In this document: positions 36,501 to 48,342 of the stretch, one piece after another
How the letters are laid out: each line of letters starts with the position of its first letter
How positions within the stretch are numbered: position 1 is the first letter of the stretch
Assembly: GCF_050948175.1 (NCBI RefSeq)
Contig: NC_135195.1
Coordinates: forward strand, 9,762,001 to 9,826,000
Direction: 5' to 3'
Source of the DNA: Xylocopa sonorina
Taxonomy: Eukaryota > Arthropoda > Insecta > Hymenoptera > Apidae
Length of the DNA stretch: 64,000 bases
Translations under genes and position numbers: made by a program
Notes under the pieces: generated by a model
Database searches by the model: none
What the model was told of the DNA's origin: nothing
What the model saw: only the letters and a program-made list of their open reading frames with translations

Positions 36501-39500
36501 TTCCTCCCTTTCTGCCAATAGCGAAGCAGTTGGTCAAGTGCGTTTTATATGTCGTTACCGAAGCTTTCGTCGGAAGAAATTCAATTCCCTTCTCGTGTTC
36601 GAAAAGCTTGTATTAGATGCGTCTAGCTGCGCGTGGTTCTATCTATCTACCAGGTCTGTAAATGCATATATGGAAGCCGTTTCAAGGCGAGCTCATTGTC
36701 GTTGAAGTGTCACACGTGAATTGCGGCGAATTGATTTATTCAGATAGTGGATGCTCAATGGAAAATCGTGGAACGACGAAATCGAATTTACCAGGCACCC
36801 AACTTCAATTTCCGCAGATGTGTCTTTGGCATCATGATGCATTTAAAAGTGACTGTCTATTTTTGTGCCTGATGGTAGTCATATACATTCTCAAACAGGT
36901 TCCCAAAGAAAGAGGGAATATTTTCAGCCTTCTTTTTCACGATACTTATTTTGTACTATATTCCCTATTGTTTGTTATCATAAAATGTTGTCACAAACAT
37001 TTTTTCTTGTTGCGCTAGTCTTTCTTATCGATATATCGTTATACGTTATTTACTGTAAACGTTCACGTCACAAAATTACAAAGAGGGTAATTACTCGACA
37101 CTCTATTTGTCCGCCTTTGTGGAATTTTAAAGTTTCGCGTGACAATGGAATTGCTAATTAAGCTCAAATAAGAAAATGGCATTATGCCTGCTAACGAATG
37201 CGCGACGACAGTAAAGCGACATAAATGACTTTGTATAAACATAATATTTGCCGTATCTCGGTCGTATCGTTTCCCATCTCTGCTCAATCAACGCACCCCC
37301 GTCTCAGCCGGGACGAAATTACCCATCGACTCGTCCCTGTTTGATAAATAAGTGGAATAACCCAGTTTCGTTTTAATTATTTCGAAAGTCCAACTGCGTG
37401 CGTATGCTTTTAACCGAACCAACGCTCGGTTTAATTCCATTTATGGACCCACCCTGACGAGAACGTAGCTGATACGTTGATTTAACGAAATTAAGCGGTC
37501 CGCGAAAACTGTTAACATCGTCTCTTACCGGTGTCCTGTAAACAACTGCCAAACATCAATTGGGATCATTGATTCACACGCTGTCTCTTTCTGTTTCAGT
37601 AAAGAAGGCGCGGTTCGTCTGCGAGGAAGGTTTGTATCCTTTGAAAAAACCGAAAGAAGAAGAGCACAATTGGAATTCTAAACGTGGAACAACCAAGAAA
37701 CCCCAGACCAAGCACAAGCAAACCTGTGCTGGAACCACTCAGAAATAGTACGTGTACTGGTTGGAGCGTTCTACCAGACAGTTCCTCTTATGCGCTGTGA
37801 TGTCAGATCTGGCACAGATTTTAAGAAGTCGGAGTAAGAAGAAAATACGGAGTGTAATAGAAAATTCCGCTTGAGACTTGAAATTACCTCGCGTATACGC
37901 TGGTTAATGGTGACAGTCTATGGGTCGATGCAATGCAATGCGGGTAATTGCCCTGTGAGCAACTATATATGTATATTATAGCATATCGTTACACGTCGCA
38001 AAGTCTTATAGACTTCTGCTATTAACGCACGTGTACACTAAAGTTCGATAGAAACTTTGTAAAACGTATTAATGCGATAACAAGACGACAATCCGACACA
38101 CAGCAGTGGGAATCGTGCGAAATGTCAATGATCCTAGTTACAACTCCGACAAGACCTGTTCTTTCCACGAGTCGAAGTTTACGATCATGCTATTTGGCTG
38201 TGTCTCGTTGTACATACACAGCCTGTAAGGCGCCAAAGAACATTGCCAGCAGATCAAGAGATTGCCAGTGCCTGGTCTAGGAGTTCCTGGCTGATCCAAG
38301 TGATTTACACGAGCGTGGCGCAAATTCGCGTACGAAACCGTCAACGATTCCGTCGTCTTCGTTCCGATTGTTCGAGTCGAAGGAAAAAATTGAAATCGAA
38401 ACGGATACTTCCATGGAACGAACTCCTTACTCACGCTCCAGTTCTGAGGTCCGCGCAAAATTTGTAGCACTCCGATTGGAACGGTTCCAAGTTAAAGGTT
38501 ATGCGACTCCTCAACCGGAATATCGCGATGCTCCGTTCATGCCGAAATAATTTTTCCACGGAGATCCTTCGCGGCGACGCGACGCTACGAATGCCAGTTT
38601 CTTCGAAACGCACCCCGTTTCTACCCCGTATCTACCCCGCGTTGTTTTCGAACACGCCAGCGAACCTTTCCAACACGCGAACGAGATATGCTCCAGTTCG
38701 CACGGACTTCTGCTTCACGTCAGCTAGCTCGTAATCGTCGATCAACGAAATTGTTCGCCACGAACCTCTAAGTAGTGTCCTTGATTGACACGATCGTTTG
38801 TTTCGACTCATTAGCGTTGTTTGCTTGCTAAGACGAGTTCATTTCGCGTAGCCAGTATTTCAGGAAAGGAGTTCAGCGTTCTAGGAATCGCTAATGACAG
38901 AGACGTACATATGCCATAACGAGTTGGTACGAGTCACGGCATTCGTTGAAAATGCTTGAGCACTGACGCTCGAAACGCTGAAAAGTTTCCTATCCATAGC
39001 TTAAATCGTGCCATTTCTCGTTTAAAAATTCCACGCGCTTCTCTGAACACGACGGTTACGTTTAACCGATTCACGTTAGTAGGAGGCGGTAGTTTTTGTC
39101 AACTAACGCGAAACAATTTACCACTGTGCAAGTTAAGATTAACCGCGTTACTTGTTACGAACGGTCACAATTTCTGGCGTTGCATGCGTCGTTCAAAGCC
39201 AGACAACTTCTACGAACAAGAGCAGTCTCTTACATACAAGTACGTGCGCCGTTTACGTTTAAACTTTTGAAATCGTAGTAATTTCCTGCTACGGCTGGAT
39301 GGTTTGCCTCTCGCCGTGCTTCGCGGTATTCTCCCGCGACAGATAAAAGCCTCGATACTTTCAGTAACTTCGCATTCATGCCGCGCGTCTTTCTATGTCC
39401 TGTAAATGACGGCACGCGTGCTGCCGAGCGAGTTATATCAATGAGAATTACTTTCTATGCTGCGAGCCACGTGTAACGGCGAGAACAATATTCCGCATTC

Positions 39501-42500
39501 ATACCCTGGCCTTGATCGAAGGTCATTCCTCAGCCAGCCTTCTCTGATTCAATAACGTTTTATCGTAAAAAGTTATTGGTTTGTTCTGAATATTCTGCGA
39601 TGTGAATGAATATTCCGTATAGTACAGCGGGAATCCGGAATTGTTCGAAACTTTTGGTATCAGAGTTCAGCTATGTCCTTTGCATCGAATCCGCCTGGAA
39701 GTGGCTGTAAATCAGCTTTCAAGAGCGCATCGTACTTTAAATGAAGCGTTACTTTCCAATTTCTTTCTCCTGATCGTTGAGTTTTAAAGTCGGAAATTGA
39801 GGCTCAATATGATTACGCTGATCTCGAGAAAAAAGAAGCGTAAGCATCTTTCGTGGCCCTCCGATTAACCATACGCTCACCCTCGATGCGCGAACATGGA
39901 CTGTCTTTAAGCGCTGCGATGACAGGCAATATATCATGCAAATCAGGCTGAAGCATTCTTCGGTGGTGACGGCGTGCCACCGGAAACGCGACGATTTCCA
40001 CACGGAACAAGACGGTAACAACAGTTTCAATTATGCGAAACGGTCCATGCTTCAGCTCGTACGTTCCAGTGGAGCGACAGGGTCGGTCTCGCTTTGATTC
40101 ATTTACTGCAGGCTGTTTCGATTTTTCCATTCTAAAAGTGGCCAATGTTAAAATCCATTAGGTCTTAACACGGTCGCCCTAAACTGAATTATTCATATCG
40201 CTAATAATGCAATATTTTACGCGATATTTTATTATATCTACAGCAAGAAATAATTATATTCCATCTCCCTTAGTTGCCTAAATTAAATATTGGCTTGGCG
40301 TTTAATTCATTCAGTTAACTCGAACGGGTCACTGTATCACGAAAATGGCCATATCTCGTATCTAATGGATCCCATTAACATGTCCATCATTTGCTCTGCA
40401 CAGGTGTCGTATCTCGTTTCGTAGTCGTAAATCTTACCATTCAACCCGTTCTTCCGTTCACCTACTCGTCGCTACGAGTATTAAGTAAAAAAATCGGTAG
40501 CAAGGCACGAGCGAGCGTGCTGGCGCAACGCGAAATGTCGATGTCCGTTCCTCGTGTGCGTTGGAGGCACACATCGAGGGTCGTAAACCTGGCACGTGGG
40601 CTTTTTTTCGCTAGTTATCGGGAGCCAGCAGTCGGAATATGCATGCGCGCACGGACAGCGTCGGTTCGAAGCTTACGGGAGCTTTACGGTTCGTCTGCGC
40701 CGTTACCCAGACGCACGGACAGGGGACGAAAGACCGTTCGTATCCTTGGTTAAATCGAGAAACGATCCCGCTTCCTACGAGAGACTGTTGCGATTCTATA
40801 TATCCCTGGCGTAGGTACGCGTGTCCCTCCACGGCCTGTTATCGATTCAACGTCAGCTTATAAATGTTCCGTGTCGCCATGGGTTGTCAGACGGGTCAGG
40901 CTTCGAAAGGTTATCGGCGAAATATCGCCTCGCGTACGATAATAGTCCGTTCCTCTCTAATTATGGAGAGAAGAACACTTGGCGCTGGTCCGCTGGCTGG
41001 ATGACATGAATAACTTTTTAATTGTCCCGCGACGGAGCGACATTCGATGGAAACGTAACGAACTGCGATCTCGCGTTTCGCGTTGCGACAAAAACCCTCG
41101 TCGCCATGAAAATGTATTATTATTTTCCGCGTTCAAGTACAAACGCGTGCCGTGTTGTTGCGATAATTAAAAGATTTTTTAATTATCGCTTCCAGCTGGT
41201 TTCGAATTTTGAATCTTCGCAGGAAGAGGTTCAGACACTCGATGGACGTCGTTAAATGCTTCTAAAATTGTACAGCAGATATTTTGATACAAACGTGCAC
41301 GATGTCGTTAAACGTTCCAAGCGTGTCCGAGTACCCTTCGACGAATCGAAACGATCCCTTTTTTTTATCACGACCTATGCCCCAGCCTACGCGAGCTGAC
41401 ATTCCAGGACGTGCCGTGACACCGTTGTAACGTTACCCGCTCGAGCCGCGTTTAATTTATCGGTAGCGCGGGATAAATCTGAGCTTATCCGATCGTAAAT
41501 AATTTCCGCGCGCGTTACACCGCGGCCGCTTCTCATGGCGTGTATTTATCAACGTCAACATTTCCATTTCCGCGAGACAGATTTCTTTTACGAGGCGGCG
41601 TGGCAATCGAAGTCGCGGAACCCTGGTCCGGCCGTGATCGTTGCGCCCCGCTCGTGGAAACAATCCGGCGGAATTACCGATTCAGACCGATTGACAACGA
41701 TTTCAGCGGAGCAATTCAACTCCTACGTAACACTGAAGCTGCAGAACGTGAAGTCGACGACAGTCACGGTGAAAGGGGCCAATCCATGCTGGGAGCAAGA
41801 CTTTCTTTTGTAAGTACGCGAACCCATCGCTAAGCGAGGGTGGGTATATTCGCTCGGATTCGATCCGACAAATTTTTTGCTCTTTCTTTTATTCTTGTCG
41901 TCTTCCGTTAGTGCGAGGATTCTAAAATTCCCCCTTTGAAAAAATTTTATCAAAGTTTTAAGTATTAACGAAGTTACGCAGCTTCGAAGGCAAGCAGGGG
42001 GTGCTAAAGTTTGAACGCGATTTTCCGGGAACTACAGTTTTTCAAACCGGTTGACGTGATTTCCCGGAAACTGGCCAGCTGCTTAACTTCGAGTTACTCG
42101 TAGCGTATCCGAATATTTTGAATTTTTTAATTTTACCGAATAATATTAATTTTCAGTAAGAGTTGCAAATATTGATAGCGTATCAGTGAATCGATACATA
42201 ATAGCAGAATCATGTAGCTTCCTCAGTAGTACTAGAAATTCGTAGGAACGTTCAAGCGAATATACCCCCAAGGGGTATACTAGGGGATGGCAAGTTAACG
42301 TAGAGATTCGGCGGTCGCGTCTGAATTTAGATTGTTTCTCGTGACTCCGTTTCACCCCTGCGAGGGTAGAACAGGTAAAGCAGAGGGAAACGGCGGACCA
42401 TTTCAATCTCGAATTTAAATTTCGAGTTCGAAGTTCACGATCCATGGTACATCCTCGTTCAGTTCGTCGCGTTCCCGCGAACGAATATTTCCATCGACGA

Positions 42501-45415
42501 CGGTAATACCCGGTGGGCAGCGTTGAATAAAAATGATAAGAGAGTCGCGAGAAATCGACGAGGTCCGGAGTGTGCGCGTTATCGGGCGACGTTCATTACT
42601 GAGCTTGCGTCGAGGCTCGGAGAACGTGGAGTTCCGCGATCGACTATCGAACCCCCTTAAGAGGTAATCCGATCCGTAGTTGATATACAAATAGGTGCTT
42701 AGCTCGCAGAATAGAATAGGACGATTAGCTAATCGCGAGTTGTGTCTCGCGTTTAAATCCCACCCTCCTCATTTTCTACCCGTTTCCACCCCTTTTTCGT
42801 TCCTGCCTCTTTCATCTTCTAATTTCGTTCTTTCCACGACACCCCCGGTGTGATATTTTCCGTTCGAGTATCGATCTCTGGCGCCACTCGCTTGTTCGCG
42901 CGTCGACAAAAGCGAGCTTCATTTTTTACCGCCCGATACTAGGGTACAGCCAGGCTTTGCAATAATTTCGTCGACGCCCTTTACCAGACGAGTTTTATCA
43001 TTCTTTCATTATCAGCCGGAGTGGGAAAGCGTGCGCCGCGGATTCTGATCCAGGCTTATTTATAAAAAGGGGGCGTTGGTAGATGGAATATTCAAGTATT
43101 TGCGGTCGCGCTTTATTATTAGCGGGATTTTTATACGTCTCCCTCTGGCAACAGCTTTATTCACGGGAAAGTTGGCTTCCTCAATGAAAGGTCGCGCGAC
43201 GTAATTTTATTTTCCATGTCGAGCAGACCTCGATGGAAATTCATTCAAAAAACCTCTGTTTCGAAACCTAGCTCCCGACGATGTCGTACTAGCTTTTAGT
43301 CACCTCGAGGATTGCTCGTTAAACATATCATAAATTTGCAGTAGCGTACGGAACGTGAGAGCAAGAGTCGAGTGAGAGATTCGCGAAACAGAGTCCCCTG
43401 TAAATCGGAATGGTTGTATGCGAAATGGAATAGTACGAGAAAAGAAAATCTGCCTGTCAACGGGTAAAATTAATAGCGCGGCGGACGGGTAAAAATTATG
43501 GAAATTCCGAATGAAATCGCGACGACAAGCGGTGTCTTTTCAGGGGGAGAACTTTTGACGTCGAATCCCTTACTCGACTCCGGCTGGTCCGTGTACGCGA
43601 AGAAAGCTCGCGGTCGTTTTTCCGTTTGTACGTGTCTTAGTGTAGGTTTCTAAAGACGAATGAGGTCTATCACGTTGTGCCAAGTTATGCAACGTTATGA
43701 GCGTGATCCGCGTTTCCGCTCGAAGACGCGTATTGTTCGCGTTACGTGAATTCAAGATACGAGGAAGAACGGGAACGAGCAGTTCCAATAGTTAGTTTTA
43801 CTTTCCTGTTTGTTCTTACTTTTTCAAATAAAAAACTGTACAATTGATTCTAATTTTATTTTAGATCGACTATCATCGATCTCGATAGAAGTTCGATCAC
43901 GTAGGAATCTTTCAAATCAATTTCTGTGAATAACATATTAAAAATAATTAATGTTTCACATCGTTAATTCTTCAGTACAAACTACGTATTTGAACATAAA
44001 ATTTGAATAAGTTGGCGACACGAAGAATACACTATCGTTCGATCGTCTAGGATGCATGTCTAAACGAGGCAATCGTTCGAACCGTGGCGGTAGGAAATAG
44101 GTGAATTTGGATCTTAGCTTTCCGAAATATCCTGACCGGCGCCGCTAAATTCTCTCTTGGCAAGTTACGAGCCTTTAACCTACTTTCTCTTTGACGCCAG
44201 TTTACGTACGTCCGGACCACATTTAAATCGTATTTATTTAACCCGTGACGAGAGAAATAACCGTCCACGAATAAAAATCTCGAGGATGTACCAACCAGTT
44301 TCTCTCCGTTTAGAGAAACTGTAATGCATCGATTACGCTAATAACGCTGCACTAAAACTTCTATCCGTGCCTCTCTCTACGAGAGATTATTTTTAAAATC
44401 TAATAACCATAATGAAATCTAAGTAAGTCCAATTTAGTACAAGCGTAAGAATATTGGAAATGCTAAGTCATTACATAAGTAGCATGTTATTTCAGAGCCC
44501 AGTTTCAGTGGACGAGTCATATTTCGACAGTCATTGAAGGGAATTATTTCTCGTCTTCCAGATGACAGCCTTTTAATCCAAATTTCTCGTTCTTTGAGTG
44601 AAAATAAATTGTCTCAGTCGCTTAGAGAGAGAGAGGTGCAGATAGTGAAAGGGACACAGGCAGAACTTTGTTTCGTTATTTAACGCGAAATAACAGTTTC
44701 GAAATGTTGAAAGCACCTTTTGACAGCTGTTGACATTTACAACCTGTTCTCTCCCTCAAACTTTCGAAACAGTTTTTCTATCGGTGTACAGCCCTTTCTA
44801 AATCCCTGAAGCGTACAGAGCCACGAGCGAGTTACATCGAGAAACGTTTCTGTAATCTGTACAAACGATAAAAATATTATCTGGATGTACCTGTAAATTG
44901 CGAAGCTGATGCAATAAGTATCTCCAATACCGCACAAAGCGACAGTTGGTTACTGTCCGCGAAGTGACGTGAGCGTCGACGTTACTCTTATAAGCAGCAG
45001 GGTAGAGGAGAGGATCAGCCGATCGAGTAGCTGGATCGTGATTCGAATTCGAATCCCCTGTTTGTCAGATCGCCGTTCCAACTAATTAAGTTTTCCAGTC
45101 AGTCGGCGAATTGTTTCTTCCTAAGTCTAATGTTCTAGCTACCCCTCGTCCGGAATACCTGATCAATCCGTTAACAACGCAAACATAGAATCCCGATCCA
45201 ACCCCTCTATCGACCCGTCTTCGATCTACCCTTTCGTCGCGAGCAATTCTGATCATATCGAATACAATGAAACGTGAATTGTTGTTCTGTTCCACAGCGA
45301 AACGAACCACTTGAACACGGGCCTTCTCGTCGAGGTCTGGTGCAAGGGTTTCCTGTGGGATCGTTTCTTGGGCTACTACTACGTCCCATTGTCAGAGGTG
45401 TCCTACATGAACGAG
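15555..45415 (+). CDS. unc-13: protein unc-13 homologue, 5' part (C2A domain), runs off the right edge
   Basis: Unc-13/Munc13 primes synaptic vesicles at the active zone by opening syntaxin and promoting SNARE assembly. Four exons (15,555-15,576; 37,600-37,629; 41,707-41,809; 45,298-45,415) total 273 nt and join without a frame break into 91 residues. The N terminus MSLLSVTVKKARF is nearly the Munc13-1 start. EQFNSYVTLKLQNVKSTTVT, NPCWEQDFLF, TGLLVEVWCKG and LGYYYVPLSEV are the strands of the C2A domain. Lys33 aligns with Munc13-1 Lys32, which governs the switch between C2A homodimer and RIM binding. C1, C2B, MUN and C2C are not found and should lie beyond 64,000. Introns are about 22.0, 4.1 and 3.5 kb, then at least 18.6 kb. 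The start is set by homology. Confidence 0.95.
18340..18445 (+). repeat. polypurine GA-rich tract
   Basis: About 105 bp are almost all G and A (AGAGAG, GGGAGAG, GAAAGAG units). They are followed within about 35 bp by a pyrimidine-rich stretch (about 18,478-18,620) on the same strand. Confidence 0.8.
27667..27690. repeat. inverted repeat / hairpin
   Basis: TCACTCG and CGAGTGA form a 7-bp stem. It extends inward by CC/GG past one mismatch, leaving a GAAC loop. Confidence 0.6.
33710..34300. repeat. diverged tandem duplication, unit about 287 bp
   Basis: Two copies share, in the same order, GGTACCA (33,710 and 34,006), GATAC...ACTAAAAG with TGTTTTTTC, and CCATCGCGTTTAA followed by GAACACGC and CCCTTC (33,827 and 34,114). 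The offset is 280-300 bp with small indels, and the spacer sequence has diverged. I aligned it by eye. Confidence 0.65.
37600..37629 (+). CDS. unc-13: unc-13 exon 2, 30-nt microexon
   Basis: The acceptor is CTGTTTCAG and the donor GTTTGT, which is weak. It encodes VKKARFVCEE with split codons at both ends. The VKKA(R/K)F motif matches Munc13-1 residues 8-13, so the exon is secure despite its size and donor. Confidence 0.9.
37630..41706 (+). other. unc-13: unc-13 intron 2, about 4.1 kb
   Basis: Runs from GTTTGT to TTTCAG. No gene is recognised. A coding-like minus-strand frame (38,138-38,470) is described separately. Confidence 0.8.
38138..38470 (-). other. coding-like minus-strand ORF, unidentified
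   Basis: The frame runs 110 codons and ends CMYNETQPNSMIVNFDSWK...SEL before TAA. That protein-like composition is unusual for an intron. Just upstream on the same strand another frame (NLEPFQSECYKFCADLRTGA) runs into a strong donor AGC|GTGAGTAAG at 38,435/38,434. The two could be pieces of a nested opposite-strand gene, but the frames conflict and no family is recognised. Chance frames of this length are expected in 64 kb. Confidence 0.2.
41707..41809 (+). CDS. unc-13: unc-13 exon 3 (core of C2A)
   Basis: The acceptor is ATTTCAG and the donor TT|GTAAGT. It encodes AEQFNSYVTLKLQNVKSTTV and onward to CWEQDFL, the most conserved C2A strands, including Lys33. Confidence 0.95.
42261..42279. repeat. 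perfect inverted repeat, 8-bp arms
   Basis: TATACCCC-CAA-GGGGTATA, a small perfect hairpin in intron 3. Confidence 0.75.
44296..44321. repeat. perfect inverted repeat, 10-bp arms
   Basis: CAGTTTCTCT and AGAGAAACTG surround a 6-base loop CCGTTT. It is too short to be a microRNA precursor on its own. Confidence 0.8.
45298..45415 (+). CDS. unc-13: unc-13 exon 4 (end of C2A)
   Basis: The acceptor is TCCACAG. It encodes FETNHLNTGLLVEVWCKGFL through PLSEVSYMNE. The donor is taken at GAG|GTAACG (45,415/45,416, phase 0) because homology ends there. The frame stays open another 46 codons to TAA at 45,554-45,556, so a retained-intron short form or a later donor is possible. Confidence 0.88.
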
Positions 45416-48315
45416 GTAACGTCTAAGCAGTCCTACGATACATCCAACGGCACCGTATCGACAGGGAAACAAGAACAACGACACATATCCTCTGACAGCA
45501 TGCCCGACACGAACAGCAATACACAGCCACCAGACATCACCGACACGGTACACTAATTGATACGCGCAGCCTAGGCTAGATGTCTGCCTTATTGTTTGCT
45601 CGCCGCTGCCAGATTAATCCCTAAACGTGCATGCAATCGCGGCTGTCGTAGTTCGAAAACGCGCTGCGGTAAAATCACGATCGCACCCCCCCCGACGAGC
45701 GAGCTCGGTGGGCGTCTACGTATTATTCGGGGATCGATTAGAAAAGGCGCCTACCCCTGTCGACAGATTCCGTGCACGTGGCCGCATTTATCGCGATGTA
45801 ACCGAGCCTCGTCTTAACGCGTGCGTCGACGTTATCGTGTACAACGAACGTGAGAACGTGAGAACGCGTGGCGGTCGAAAAGCAACCAGCCGAATGGCAA
45901 ATGAACGGTTGCACGATGGTATATTGGTTGGGGTGGTAGCTTCAAGGACCAGTTTCGTAATGTCGGTGATTTATCGCGGGTACGTGTCGCTGATCTTTAA
46001 CCAAGTGTTTCGCACGTTCTGCGCCGCTCGAACCATCGGTGCAGTATCTTCTAATCAGTATAGATTCAGGTCTGAGCAAGTGCGGGTGTGAAGTGGCGGG
46101 ACTTCCAGCGACAAACGATTTCTACTCGCGTGGTTGCTTTGGATATATCGAAATTTGGGAATACAAGCGGTAGTTTTTCCGTTCTGAGATGTATTCGTCG
46201 ATACCTTTGCGAGACGTACTGGAAGTGCGCTAGGAGAAGCGTAAGTGAAACGTATCAAGCATTCGAGCGCGTGAATCAGTAGTAATGGTCAATGATTCGT
46301 ACTCCTTTGAAACCAATCTTTGATTGCAGATATCTCGACACGTATTCACTGCAGGCCTATTATGGCCTAGTACTTATTTACTTGGTTTTCAATGATCTTT
46401 CGATTTCCGTAAAAATATACAGGGTGTTTCTTTAGATTTACTTTGGATTTGGTGTTTCGTTGGATTTACAACGAATAGAGCTGCTTTTGAGATGCTTGTT
46501 GTCGCTGCGTATTATCCGCGTAACACAGATGAATTCAGCTTGATTACTTTTTTCGATTACACCGTGGAAAACGATTAACGAATGGGTTTGATAGCGTCTT
46601 TGTATACGATGTCCCTCGTACTTGTTAAAAGAGAATTAACCACTCCACAGGGAGCGGTATCTTCGCTCGTCTAGCGTTTACTAAGTAACTTGGAGCACGA
46701 GGGAATCGTATCTAAACAGACCTCGATGAGTACAGACAGCGGCAGTGCTTGAAAGGATCTTCGATTACACCTTTTTACGCGACGTTCAGCAATCTCATTC
46801 TCTCGAATCGGAGGGGTAGAATGATTCGACGCGTGTTTACACGTCGTCCTCGCGAAATGAAACCGATCCGCCGAGTGCTGTGTCGCCTCTCTAAAAGCGT
46901 CACGAATTTGCTATTCGTAACCACCCTCTACCTCTCCCGACCTCACCCCTCGTCGTTACTTTTCTAACGATTTCCCCGTGAACGGCGCGAGATCACGCTC
47001 TATTGGGCGTTAACTTTGCTCGATTTTGTAGCCGGAGAAGGAAAAAAGGAAGCGTGACAAAAACAGGGACACGGGATATACACGGCGTCGTGACATGTTT
47101 AAATGGCGTCGCGTGAGTGTAACTGATCGGGAAGGTTGCCCATAAAAATGCGGAGAGAGCAGTACGCGTGCAACGACCGGTTTGAAAAATCCCGTCGACG
47201 GATCGCGGACGCCGATACGTTCGTTCTTGTAGAAATATTTTACGCCGCTCTGCAGAAGGCTTGTAACAGTAAACATGCCATTATATGGAGGAACATGAAA
47301 TTGTACGTAACATTTTATTTTTAGTCGCGCGAAGGAAGTTAGGTTTCTCTGATGTTTATGTCGGCACTTTTTCCGATCGATCGTGGCGAACACGAGAAAC
47401 AGATGAAAACCGAATCAGAGTTTAATTGAATTTTAACAACCGGCATGTGAATTACAATGGACAGGTTGTTTGTATTTAGAACTCGTAACTGTTCCCACGA
47501 TAGAATGCAGATCGATGGAAATGACGTATGATAATCTTTAACCTGCCGTGGTGCAATATGGTAACAAGTGGAATAAACGGTGCACCGTAGCGATACATAT
47601 GCACGTTACAACACGTATGAAGTTTTAAAAGTCCAGTTGCAGTTATTGGTCGCTTATCACGGTTACTTGAAATTCATAACTCGAGAAGAAAATACGTCAG
47701 CTAGTTTTCTAAGCAATATTGGAACACAGAGAACAGTCACGAGCGACGCGTAATAATTACTTGAAACTGCCGAGCTGTCAGTCGTGCCTGCCCGCAATTA
47801 GACGTCGGATAACGGCGAATTATTCCCGACGTTTCACGGCAATCTTGCTGGGATCGATGGAAACGAACAACACGCCTGGCATGCAGGAAACGTAACGATA
47901 TCGAGCGTGATTCGTTCCGCGTCGATCCGTTGCCCCGTCCCATCGAATATCGTGCGTCGACGTCGAGTGGATCCGATCGGAACGACTTGATATTCTCGCG
48001 AAGCTCGACGCACCAACCCATGGCCTGCACGCGAAATGAAACTGAAACGAGTGTTTACACGTCCGGCGAACATTCGAATCAATCGATGGAAGTGTGTAAC
48101 GAGTTTTGGGTTAGCCTCCATGATGTCGTCAATGCGCCGGATTGGTCTGTGCATTGGTCCAAGCCGGTCGATAATGCGATTACCGGTGGACGCCGCTGTT
48201 TGTCTCCGTGGCCGTCGCGGTCGAGGAAATAAAATGTGGTATCTTGAAACTTCCGCACGAGGAAATCACCGGTTTCTGCTTGGTCGGAAATTAATTTGAT
48301 CGGCAGGATGAGAGG

Positions 48316-48342
48316 AAAAAGAGAGAGAGAGAGAGAGAGAGA
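48316..48342. repeat. GA microsatellite
   Basis: This is an uninterrupted run of GA dinucleotides flanked by A-rich DNA. Confidence 0.85.

Larger units (their letters stand above)
15577..37599 (+). other. unc-13: unc-13 intron 1, about 22 kb
   Basis: It is bounded by GTAAGT and TTTCAG. It contains no recognisable gene. Long first introns in neuronal genes usually carry enhancers. Within it I note a purine/pyrimidine switch at 18.34-18.62 kb, a hairpin at 27.67 kb and a diverged 287-bp tandem duplication at 33.7-34.3 kb. Open frames such as 17,978-18,505 (minus), 25,850-26,404 (plus) and 30,176-30,439 (minus) have no known domain. Confidence 0.8.
41810..45297 (+). other. unc-13: unc-13 intron 3, about 3.5 kb
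   Basis: Runs from GTAAGT to CCACAG. It holds two perfect hairpins (42,261 and 44,296) and a CTCF-like GGCGCCACTCG core near 42,880. No gene is recognised. Confidence 0.8.

Noticed and set aside
36662..37018. 118-codon plus-strand frame with a hydrophobic C terminus
   Set aside because: The hydrophobic run comes from T-rich DNA. There is no recognisable family and no splice sites joining it to unc-13.
45040..45060. ATTCGAATTCGAATCCCC resembling a tRNA T-loop
   Set aside because: No cloverleaf can be folded; the match is limited to the TTCGAAT core.
45627..46091. Continuation of unc-13 coding in the 154-codon plus frame after exon 4
   Set aside because: It has no similarity to the conserved segment that follows C2A in Unc-13 proteins, and no acceptor with the right phase precedes it.
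46418..46450. ACAGGGTGTTTCTTTAG, similar to ends of some insect transposons
   Set aside because: No matching inverted end, target-site duplication or transposase remnant was found nearby.
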